DNA of 64,000 nucleotides, from contig NC_134288.1 of the NCBI RefSeq assembly GCF_949628215.1, positions 7,509,682-7,573,681 of the forward strand, in the 5' to 3' direction. The translations under genes and the position numbers were made by a program. The DNA comes from Phalacrocorax aristotelis. Lineage: Eukaryota; Chordata; Aves; Suliformes; Phalacrocoracidae. A model generated the notes under the pieces. The model was not told where the DNA came from. It did not search any database and saw only the letters and a program-made list of their open reading frames with translations. Shown here one piece after another: positions 30,401-41,180 of the stretch; the stretch's first letter is position 1, and each line of letters begins with the position of its first letter.

Positions 30401-33400
30401 GCAGGCGCTTTGCTCTGTGTTGTAATCTGGAACTGAGCGAGGGAATTAATGAAGTGTTGGGTATAAACTGGTTGCAAATGCAGATTGCTTCTGCCCGGTC
30501 ACCATGGATGTGGCTTGCACGTTTCAAACCCCAGGACAGATGGACACAGCTCCACGTATGACTGTCTTCAACCACCTTGCCTGGTACCAGCCATGTTAAA
30601 CCTCAGCCATGCCTCCTCCTGATACCCCACAGCCTGTTAGTGAGCCTTCCCCAATTACCCTTCCTACCCAAAACAGGTCCTGCAAGGGGCCACACAGCCC
30701 CATCCTCGCTACCCCTGCTCCCCCCGGCAGCCTGATCTGCCAGTGGTTGTACATGAAGCAGACCTGGGCTGGAAATGCTGACAGTGCTCTTGACAGTTTA
30801 TGGACACAAGCTCTATTTTGAGCCTAATAAGTTTTTTATATGCTTGGAAAGCTGTCAGTTGAACATCAGCCAGGCACAAAGTACCTGCCATAAAGTGCCT
30901 GGACTGCAACCAAATGGGAAAGGTGCTGCTCTGCTTCAGCAGGTTCTTGATCTCAGTCACTTTAGTTGGTTCATTTATTTGGTTTGAGGATCTTGGCTTT
31001 AATAATAAAATAATAAGGTAAAATAATAATGTCACTGCTTAATAATTTGTGGAAACATTTTCTGAGAGCCTGTGAAATCAGAGCTGGCAACCAGTTTGGA
31101 TCAGGGCTCGCGGGTCGGAGGTTCTGGGGTGCTGCTGCAGGTGCTGGGGTGGGCTGGCCCCTGCGAGGAACCACTGGACCCAATGAAGAAGGAGAGAGGC
31201 TCTGGGAAGGTGTCTGGAGAAGGGTCCCACTCCCTGGGTAGGTTAATCTGGAGATGAGCTGCCACGGCCACGACCGCAGACTCAGCATAGAAACACGTCC
31301 GCGTCAGACTCTTGGCCAAATGGAGAGCAGGGCCTGATCCTGAGCGTGCCTCTGCTCCTGCCGCAGCAGCGTCACGATGCTATAAATGACTTTCCTGCAT
31401 CATGGTCTGTGGGGTTGCTGGGAAGGTCAAGGCTGGGGAGCCAAAGAGTCTGGGAATGAATTGCAAATATGCAAGGCTCTTTTGGAGGGCACCCTGGTGA
31501 CAGCTTTGGCCCCGTCCTACAAGGCAACCCCTGCCACGGTGACACTGCACTGTGGGGATGGGGAAGGTCCTGAACTGCTGTGGGGTTTCTGTGGGACACC
31601 TCTACGAGAGTGATGGGTGCTGGCATGCTGTGTGGCACATCATAAGCCACGTGGTACCTGGTAAGTGCCGCAGCCCCTGTTGGGAGCCCTGCGGGTGGCT
31701 TCAGTGCCAAAGGTGTCTGCTCGTATGGTCAGTTCATTAACTAGATCCCCGGGTCCCATGTCACCCTCCTTCTCACGGTGGGACGCAGGGGGCAGCGGGT
31801 CCCAATGCAAGGCACCGCAAGCTGTGTGTGCCTGCCTGGGTGTGCTTTAGGGAGGAACGGTGGTGGCTCCCATCCCACTGGAGAGCTGAGCCATGCTCTG
31901 GGTGAGATTTGACCACGCCGGCAGCCGGAGCAGCGACCTCGTGGTGTGGGAGCTGCAGCAGCTCTGGTGCCCGGGGGCTTCACTTCCCAGGCAGACAGTT
32001 TACAGCAAAGGGCTTCTTTTATGCTAAAAATAACCCTGTAGGAAACAAACTGGCCCCAGCACTTCTATTGGGGAAAATGTATTTATTAGTAAAACTCAAG
32101 ATGGCCTTTCCTGTTCTGTGTCTGAAGCTCAGGGAACCAGCGCTGGGATGCTGACCGAGCTTCCCAGCCCGGCACTGACTTACTTCAGTGCAGCGTTTGA
32201 TTCCACCAAGATGCATTTTTCTTTCCCTGCTAGCGATGCTCCACAGGCTGGCTCCATCCACCAGCCTCCACCAGCCAGAAGTGGCCCCAGCTTTGGGGTC
32301 ACAATTGATTTCCCAGCCAAGGGAGCTGTGACTTGCCCTGTGGAAAGGCTCCCAGCTGCACCATGCTGGAGAGCACAGCAGGTTCCCAGCGTGGAATGAA
32401 TACAACAAAATGAAAATATTTGTTTTCTCTTACAGTGAAAGCGCTGTGTTGGGGCCACATTTCTTCCTCTACCTCAAAATTGGAGATTTTACTAAGTCTT
32501 GTTTGTATGCAGAGATTTTCCAGCTGCTTCTCTCCAGACTTTAATCTGGAAGGATTAACTGGGGAGATGAGACACATCCTCTCTGAACTGCAAATGCAAA
32601 GATGTTCCTGTGTGTGCCTGGCCCAGCTGTTTGTGCCCTGCTCCAGCCCTGGTCCTTTCTTTCCAGCCACACTCAGGGGCTGTGCGGCGTCCCTGGGGCA
32701 CAGCAAACAGCGGCACAGGAATCACAGCTGTTCCAGGCATCAGGACGCCAGATCTGCCATGAATTAGTTATAGGGAATCAAATTAACACTAGGCCTTTTT
32801 TTGGAGGCAGGCAAACCACCTGAGCCAAATGGGAAAATTAACCAGATGCTTCTCTGGGTTCTGAAATATTTAACTAACTTTTAGGTCCCTTGTTGGAGTG
32901 TCTCTTGGGGTGGGAGCTGAGGCGCTGAGCAGTGCCAGGAGATGATGCTCATCTGGGTATCCCCCCGGGGCAACTCCACACACTGCCAGGTGACAGACTC
33001 AGGGCATGGCCAGTTTTGGGTTCTGGCTTGGGAACCGCACTTTAATTGTCCCTTTTATGTAGGAGGACTGGGAGCTGCGAGCTGTCTCCCAGCCTGAGAT
33101 TTGCAGGTGCTGATGTGGCTACAAGTCCATCACCCATGCCTGTGCTGTGCCTTTGGGAAAGGATGCTGTCCTGTACTCCCAGGCTGAGTCTGCTACTCGG
33201 GTTCATCCATGAACCAGCCCCTGCTCCTCACCCAGGTGGCACTCGAAAGGACAACAAACCCTCTTCTTGCTTCCCATGCTGCTGGGTTTGGTCCTCGTGG
33301 GTCTGACCAGAGCTACTGGCAGTAAGTCTGGGGATGAGGAATTACTAAATGGAGACCTGGCAAGGAGGGGGAAATGGCACTGACCCACCCAGGGTGGTTC

Positions 33401-36400
33401 CTCCACTACCAGCTGTGGCCACAAAATCCAGCCATGGAGAGATGGCTCATGCTCATCCCTTTGGACAGGTGGGTTAAAACACGGACGTCTCCCTAATATT
33501 TCAGCTCATGGGACCCCTCTACTTCATGGTGCACCTTGTGCCATTGGTGTCTCTGTTCTGCAGCTGGCCCTGGGCAAACCTGCCAGCATTCTCCCCCACC
33601 TCCCAGCTCAGTGCAGTGGGATGGTGGCTACGGTGATGGGACGGTTGTTCCTGCTTTGCACACAGGAAGGTGCTTTTGGAAGGCTGATGCATCTCCTGTT
33701 GGGTGTTGCAGACCCCCTGGGGTCTTGGAAAGACCCAGGCACCCAGATGAGCTGCATCCCAAGAGCTTTCTGCATCCTGGGCTCCTCTGGTCTCTCAGCA
33801 CAGCACTGTGTTGCCGTCTCAGCATTGCACACTCTTTTATAGGGGGATTTTTGCCTCCACAACCAAATAACACTTCATTCAGTGAGAGTGCCTGGTTCTT
33901 GGCATCACCACCAGCAAACTTACCTCTGAGCTCTCCTCTGTGCCAGCAGCTTCGCATTACCATGGGACCTTCCCACCCTACGTGGCCTCGACTGGAGACA
34001 AAGAGGTGCTGCAGTGTGGTCTGGGCTGGTAGGAGCTGACTGGGAGCTGTGGTATGCAGTTCTCCGCCACCTCTGCTGAGCAGCACCTCCACATCAGAGC
34101 AAAGGCAACCAGGACAGAGTTAATTTGTCTCCCGTCCTTGGACGTCCTCTGTGCAGCATGGAAGCAGCTTCTCCAAGGAGAAGCTGTGGTGCTACTGAGA
34201 AGCCTGGGAGCTTTCTGATGCTCCTTAGGGTAAAATTCTTGCCCATGAGCCCGAACAAACAGAAGAATTTCACACTGGCTGGGCTGCACCCTGGCACGAA
34301 GGCTCTTCAGGGAGTTGGATCCAACCTGAGCATCTCCTGGTTGGGGCAGAGGGGAGGTGCTGGGTGAAATTCAAACTATAGTCTCCTTCCAGGCTGCTGA
34401 GGAGGCAGCACAGGTTGTGGTGCAGAGAGCAGCTCCTGGTGGGTTTCTTGCTGCCCTGCTGTCTGTGTTGATCCCTGCCTTGAGCAATGAGGCACCGATG
34501 GCAAGGGACGCAGAGGGCTTGCAGCTGGGGGATATTTAGACGGATGGTCTGAAAAATGGCACATCTCTATTAAGCCTGGGCTTACCAAGTCCTCCAGGAC
34601 GAATCCCTGCCTGCAGGGTGCAGCCGCAGTCGCTCTGTAACACACATACAAATGCGTGTTACAGCTGCAAGCTGCGCGGTGCCGCTGCCACTGAGCTGCA
34701 AGGCCATTCCGTAGCTCTCGCTATCCCCAGGTCCCACGCTACATGGCATCACCTATTTATAACTGCATGCACTGCAGGAATAATATTAGACTGATGGCCT
34801 CACACAGTCACGCTAAACATTATTCTATTTATGTGATTTGCTCTTCTTCACAAGCTGTTGGTCTCCCAGATGCCAAAACACTCTGCATAGCATAGACAAA
34901 GACTCAGATTTTTCTCTTTTATAAAAATCTTCACCAATGGCGCCCAGTCCCAGATATATTTACCATTTTTTCACAGGTCACCTGGAGTAATTGCGTCTAC
35001 TATTCCTTCCCCAGTCTGATCAATATCCTTGGTAAATAAGAAAAGCTGTCAGGTCTGTTGTCCCTGTAGCCAAAGGTACTTTAGCAATAAAATTGTTTTG
35101 CTGAAGAAATAAATGCCTCTCACTGAATCTGAGGATGCTGTGACCTTTCATTAGTGACCTGCGTGACTCATCCCTTCTCGTGTGCGCACTGCAGCTTCCC
35201 ACCGTGCCGTGAGAGATGCGCCACAAAGTCCCACTGCCTGGTGCCTGCCGTAACGGGGAGCCAAGACCTGCGGGACCCTCCTGCTCATGCTGCATCTCCT
35301 CTGGCTTCACAAGTGGTTTTCACATCTCTGCTTGGGCCTGGGGGCTCTCACATTGTGGAGATGCCCTGTTTGCACAGCAGGGACCCCGTGCACCACCTCA
35401 GTCCCGCAGAGATGCCCCCGGCACCCCCAGCCCTTGTCTGAGCAGTAGCTCCCAATCCCCTGGGCTGTGGAAAACTCTGACACAAATGCATAAGTCCGTG
35501 TTTTCAGCACAGGGCAACCAATCCATGCTTGTTTAGCAAACAGGGCTTTAGTGGCCATACCAAGCCTCCTGAAGTGAGGTGGGCAGCTCAGTCAGAGCCA
35601 GGTGTCAGCCAGAGGCCATGTATCACGCACCATGAACTCTATATTCACCGGTGTGGACAAATGCTCCTACTCCAGTGGGCTAACTTCTTGTACCTCTGCA
35701 GCCAGCAGCTGTTAAGCAAGGCCAGGCAATCATTTTGCTGAACTCAAGAAGTCTCTGTGGTGCCGGCGGCACCCGCCACTCACTCCCACTGCCCACCGCT
35801 TGCACGTGGGAGCCGCTCGCCCCCTCGCTTTGCTGGGTACCTCTGGCAACGCATCAAGTTTAATCTCCTTTTTAGAAATCTGTGCAAAGTGAAGGAATTA
35901 AACAGAGTTGAGTCTTATGCATTTAGCTGCTGCTGATAGCAATATTTTCTTCTTGTCAAGTGTTTTGCATGCCAAGAAAAACAGTTTTGCATTTTAGGGG
36001 AAGTGGTTGTGCATCTGTGCATCTGTACATGTGCCTGCTAATTACGCCTGAACAGCTTCCCGGGCCTGTCAGCTCAAAAGTTTTCTTTAATGTAACAAAT
36101 CTTGACTGTATTTGCAACAAATCCTCAACCAAGAAGGGTTTATTTAATGAAGCAAGAAATGCTGCCAAATTTCCAGGCTTGATCCCAATCCCATTAATAT
36201 CAGCAGAAGGGTTCCCACCATGTTTGGTTTGTTGGTTGGGTCTAATCCGGGTAAGGGAGTTAAAAATCTGCATTCAGGTCAGATTTGCAGACAAGTTCAT
36301 TGCTCTACTTCACCATGCCAGGGAGTCTGTGGGAAAAACAGACGGTACAGGTGGGATTCCTCTTGCCTGATTTTAGGCATCTTCAAATCCAGCAACAGAT

Positions 36401-38029
36401 AGCCAAGGGAGGGAAAAAGGAGCATTTAGAACATCTTAAGCCAGGAGCCCGAAAGAGGTGAAATTAATTATTTCTTCCTGCAGAGCCATCTCACCCCCTG
36501 AGGATGTGCAGCTCATGTAAAGAAACCTGACAGCGCTGGAAGGTCTCTGCAGCAGAGGGGAAAGGACCTTGCTCAAAGCCAGCCCCTAAGCAGGTGGGTG
36601 CCAGCCCAGGCACTGCCACAGGTCTTCGGCTCAGGTCTTCTCCATGTGCTTGTGCCAGCCAGGAACCGAGGCCAAACCTGGTTCAGGATGCAATCGTGGC
36701 ACAGCAACCCCGGCGGGCACTGATCCCCCTCCTGCCTGCAGCAAATGTTTGTGCATGGCCCTACCAATGGCTGGCAGAGCTGCTGGGAGAAGGGAAGGGG
36801 TAATATGGCAGCTCCCCACCTCCCCTGTCCCCTCATCCACCGCTGAAACACACGGTATGTCCTCGCCTCCCCGTGCCATGAAAGGGCACTAGCACAGAGC
36901 AAGAGCTGCCCATGCTGTTGCTCCAGGGACAATCCCACCCCTCTGCTCCCAGGGGATAAAGATCACTGGGGAGGTTTTGAGGAGTCAGCAGTGCCCGCGC
37001 GTTTTGAGCAGGTCCCCTGCAGTGACCATGCACCTGAGTGTCCCGCAGAGAGCAGTGGCTGCTCTTTGTGAGTGAAGGAGCCTCCCTTGACTCTGGGGGC
37101 TGGAGGAACGGCGGCTGCTTTGCTGCTCCACCACCAACTGGCAAAGGCAGCTGCGCAGGCTCATGTGCCAGCACTTGGCCCTTAATTACACATAGGCTAA
37201 TAAAGGGAAGGAGGTAGTTTCTTCAGTTCACCATGGGAAGTGGCATTGTCTGAGAATCAAGGGGGCTGCAAAGCATGAGATACCAAAAAACCCCCTTGTA
37301 TCTCAGGGGCATCAGCGGAACACACAGATCCTTAATGGCTTTTGCTGATTTGACAGATGCAGGGCACAGAAAAATGAGTAGATTTATGGTTGCAACTGTC
37401 CCTGGGGCTTGGAGATGTTTCTCAGAATACAGATCTTTAAATCATCATTAACAATGACATGAGGGGGCACTGGAGAAGACAGAACTGGGCACAGCGATGC
37501 AGGGGGTGAGAGCAGAGTTTGCTGGTGCTTTCTACACAGCTCTTCCTCCCTGGGGATGCAGTGGCGCTTTATTTCAATCAGTCAAGCACAAAGTGGGTGC
37601 AGTGACAGGGTGTGCAGCTCCTATGGGCTGTGGGGAGCTGAAGCTGGCTCTGTCAGGAGCTGTAGCATCTTGGATGGGACCCATGCGGGAAGATGGAAGA
37701 GCTGGGTAGCTTTCAGAGGCGTGGGTATTTTTTCAGGACAGGAGGAGAGGAGTTCAGAGCTCAGGAGAAGCAGATCTGGGGAGTGTGTGCAAGGAGCAGA
37801 GGCTGGATCCGACCCTAATGTCCCAGAGATCTTCCCTACTGCAGAGACAGAAGAACATCTAGTTTGGAAATTTAAGCTTTGTCTTTGGGTTTCCTCTGGA
37901 TGAAAGAGGAGCTGAAAGTTTCAGGGCTTTGCTGGACCCCTGCCAGGTGCTGAGCAGACTCCAGGGACCTACCTTAGTGCATGCCTGGCCCAGCACCGCT
38001 CTCCGCTGGCTGCCTGCAGTGTTGCCACG

Positions 38030-38056
38030 CAGGCAGGCAGGCAGGCAGGCAGGCAG
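38030..38056. repeat. (CAGG)n microsatellite
   Basis: Nearly seven uninterrupted CAGG tetramers. It is a simple repeat and probably polymorphic in length. Confidence 0.95.
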
Positions 38057-38195
38057 TGCTCCCGCAGCTCCCCATCTGCAGAGCCCTAGGAAACTCGTCA
38101 CTGCTCCCTGCAGCAGGCAGGCCCCTGTTCCAGCCCGCAGGCCAGCTGGCTCCTGTGGTCCTATAAAGCTTTAAAAGAAGCCAGATGACTCACGA

Positions 38196-39574
38196 CTGAA
38201 AGCATTAGGTGTTTATTTGCACTTTAGATGTATTAACTCCATCTGAAAGCCAGTCATGGCTCCCTCCATGCAGAAGCAAAGGTGGGTCTGTGCAAGGAAG
38301 AGCTGACTGTGGTAAATATCAGGCTTTGGTCCAAAGAGTGCAGCGTCTCTGGGTCAGCACTTTCTCAGAACGGACTGATTTTAACTCGCAATCCACTTCC
38401 TTTCAGCCGAGCTGCAATATCTGCTGTTGCAAATCACATTGCTCCTTTCACAAGGACCAAAATGTTCAAGCTGTCCATGGTGGGGAAAACCAAGACCAAA
38501 AACCAAAATGCCCCTTGGGAGCCTCTGCTCCCTCCGAAGCAGATATCCCCACAGCCCCCTCCAGCGATGACACACGGACTGCCCTCGCCACCAAATCTTG
38601 CCTTCACAAGCCTTCAGGCCAGAGTTGCCTCTTTTTCTTTTTTTATGTCTAATTTTTAATAGACCTGTCTAATCCCCTTGCAAGGCTGGATGCAAGAGTA
38701 AGATGTAGTCACCCACCTGAAGATTTCAACACTCTCCTGGGATTTGCCTGCTGAAAGCAGCAGTGCAGGCTACTGCAGTCATTCACTTCGCAAAAAAAAA
38801 ACCAAAAAACCAAACCCAAATCCACCCAACAGCCTCCAGAAACTTTAAAATGCCAATTTGTTGTTGTCTGCTATATGTTCCTCCAGAAGAGAGTGAGTAA
38901 TGCTAAAATTCTTTTTTTCTTCTGTGAAGGAGGCGGGCAGTAGAGGATAACACAGATCCTGAAGCAGCTCAGTCACCCAGGAACAACTAACCCAGGAACT
39001 GGCACAGCTTAGTCATATATTTAAACCCCGATATTACTATTTCCATTTCCAAAGCAGTTCCACCCTGCAAAAATTCACCCACTCAGCTGTCCTGTGACAC
39101 AGGGAGTTAATTACCGGTACCCTCTCCTTGGGTGAGTCGGGGAATCCTGTTTCAAACAACAGGTCCAGTGGGGGAGAGGGGATGCAGCTGGGGGTTAAGG
39201 CATTGTTCATTCCTGTCTCCTGTTCACTGAGGAGCTCGATGAGTGGCCAGGGATCCAGGGGTTTGTTAACCAGCTCTGAGCACTGCACTGGACACTGGAT
39301 GGAAAAATACTTAAGGACTGGAGTAAATGCAACATTTATATCATTCCATCTCCAGGCGTACTGTAGGGAAAACGATTGGGTTGAGTAGCTTTGCTCTAAA
39401 ACCTGGTCGCAGTTTGCTCTCTGACACCGGCAATCCTGTTTGTCCCTTGTGTGAGATTGGAACCAGTGATGCTGCAGTCACCATCTCTCTGCAAAACAGG
39501 CAGCAAGGTTGGGGGGATGCTGCTCCCAGAAGGGCCAAGTGCAACCTTAGGTGGTGCATCCTTTGGAGGGTGCC
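38196..39574 (-). other. Probable 3'UTR of the P2Y-like receptor
   Basis: Minus-strand sequence after the receptor stop codon. An ATTAAA signal lies at 38655-38660 and an AATAAA signal at 38212-38217 (both read on the minus strand). I set the boundary at the latter. The stretch also has an A-rich block near 38790-38820. The extent is a guess. Confidence 0.35.
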
Positions 39575-40636
39575 TCAGAGCTCATCAGAAGCCTCCTCCT
39601 CCTCACAAAGAATGATGCTTTTTTTCTTCTCCTCATCCACCTGGCAAGAGGTATTTGTCCTGAAAGAGGACCCCAGGGACTGGCTGACTCCTTGGCAGAT
39701 GGTCCTCATACGTGACATGCAGTCTTCACTGGTCATCACGTAGAGCAGGGGGTTGAGGGCGCTGTTGAAGCTGGCCAGGCCCCGGGTCACCTGGTAGGAA
39801 ATGTAGATGCTCCTTAAAGCCTGTGTGCAGGACCCTTGGAGCTGCCAGCCTCGAGACAACAAGTTGAGGTTTCTTAAGACGTGGTAGGGGAGGAAGCAGA
39901 TGGAGAAAAGGACCATCACAAGAATCACCAGTCTGATGCTTCTTCTCCTGAGTTTGACATCCACAGTATCGTTCCTGCAGAGCACCACCACCACATGGCA
40001 GTAGCATCCAATGATGATGAGGAATGGGATGATGAACCCAGTCACAGTGACAGCTGCAGTGTATGGCAAGTAAATGCCCAGGCTCTCGTGCCTTGTCGTG
40101 TCATGGCACTGCGTCCCCGTGTTGTCCATCTTGCTGAAGGCGAAATCAGGAGCTACCTGTGCAATGACCCACATCCAGACCATTGCGCTGAGCCGTGCAG
40201 AAAAGGTTGCTCCCTGGCACCTGCCCCGTGCCATCAGCGGGTGCACGATGCCCAGGTAGCGGTGGACGCTGATGCAGGTGAGGAAGCCGATGCTGGCGTA
40301 GAGGTTGAGGTGGAAGAGGCCCCGGGTGATGCGGCACCAGCCCTGCCCGAAGAGCCACACTCTGCCCTGCAGGTAGTAGCTGACGAGGAAGGGCAGTGTG
40401 CTGACGTACAGCAGGTCGGCCAGGCCCAGGTTGCCCACCAGCAGACCGAGGGGATTGTGGGCACCCCACCGGGACCTGGTGCAGAGGTGCCACAGCCCCA
40501 GCCCGTTCCCCACCAGCCCCAGGGGGATCACCACCAGGTAGACGGCAGGCAAGAAGTGCTGGGCGAAGGTGGCGTCCACAGGGCACAGGGCTCCGCTGCC
40601 GTTGCCGGGCCGCGGGGTGAGAGCCTCCGTGGCCAT
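39575..40636 (-). CDS. P2Y-family nucleotide-type GPCR (P2RY1/P2RY11-like)
   Basis: Single-exon receptor of 353 residues, a seven-transmembrane plasma-membrane protein of the P2Y group. Visible features: N-glycosylation site N12-G-S, four extracellular cysteines (C18, C101, C177, C270) forming the usual P2Y disulfide pairs, D74 in TM2, HRY at 125-127 in place of DRY, TM6 FLPYHVLR carrying the nucleotide-binding H-x-x-R (252-255), TM7 YQVTRGLASFNSALNPLLY with Q-x-x-R (282-285), and an acidic tail ending EEEEASDEL. FHLNLYASIGFLTCISVHRY and YQVTRGLAS are closest to P2Y1/P2Y11 in my recollection; the exact subtype and ligand are uncertain. I chose the ATG at 40636 because homology begins just after it. 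The frame is open for 180 more codons upstream, but that part has no receptor character. Confidence 0.88.
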   Translation of the reverse strand: MATEALTPRPGNGSGALCPVDATFAQHFLPAVYLVVIPLGLVGNGLGLWHLCTRSRWGAHNPLGLLVGNLGLADLLYVSTLPFLVSYYLQGRVWLFGQGWCRITRGLFHLNLYASIGFLTCISVHRYLGIVHPLMARGRCQGATFSARLSAMVWMWVIAQVAPDFAFSKMDNTGTQCHDTTRHESLGIYLPYTAAVTVTGFIIPFLIIIGCYCHVVVVLCRNDTVDVKLRRRSIRLVILVMVLFSICFLPYHVLRNLNLLSRGWQLQGSCTQALRSIYISYQVTRGLASFNSALNPLLYVMTSEDCMSRMRTICQGVSQSLGSSFRTNTSCQVDEEKKKSIILCEEEEASDEL

Positions 40637-41180
40637 CGGGCACTGTGGCAGCCCTGCCCACGGTGGGGTGGCTGCTCCCGGGGCGGTGCTGGTCGCAGCA
40701 GTGCTCGGAGGTGCCGGTGCCCGGCGAAGCGGTGCCTGTTGGCCGTGGCAGGGTGGGGGCGGCACCGGCAGCACCGTGCCCAGAGCCAGCCCCGCAGCGT
40801 GGTATTCCCCGGCGCGGCTGCGGCTGCGCTCACCTTCCCGCTCTTGCGGAGTCTGGGTGTGACAAAGGCTGTCCCAGCGGAGAGCCTCAGTGTCTGGCAG
40901 CTTCAGCCGCTCCCTCGGTGCCTGCCGCCAGCCCACTCGAGATGTTTTGAGCCTTACGCCAAGGACACGTGGGCCCCTGGCTATTTTGGATACCATGCGT
41001 GCCTGGAGGGAGCAGGAGGAAGGGAGCAGGGAGGCGGGACAGGGGCTCTGCCGCAGAGCGGGTAGGAGATGTCTGATGATGGGGGCCAAAGCTTTCAGCC
41101 TGTTTCTGTTCTGTCCCGCTCGGGGTGAGGAGAAGCCCCCCATTACTGCTCCAGACCAGGGGCTGGAAGCTTGCACCAGC
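40637..41180 (-). promoter_or_regulatory. GC-rich 5' flank of the P2Y-like receptor
   Basis: GC-rich sequence directly upstream of the receptor start. It probably contains the 5'UTR, or an intron with a 5' non-coding exon as is common in P2Y genes, plus the promoter. It is open in frame with the receptor but encodes only Pro/Arg/Ala-rich sequence without a signal peptide. No TATA box stands out. Confidence 0.35.

Noticed and set aside
33628-34092. 154-codon minus-strand open frame in the 12 kb intergenic stretch
   Set aside because: No motif, no splice partners, and overlapping plus-strand frames of similar length in a stop-poor area.
40637-41176. In-frame upstream extension of the P2Y-like receptor by 180 codons
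   Set aside because: The extension lacks a signal peptide or any receptor similarity and is low-complexity. Receptor homology starts just after the ATG at 40636, and 353 residues is the normal size.
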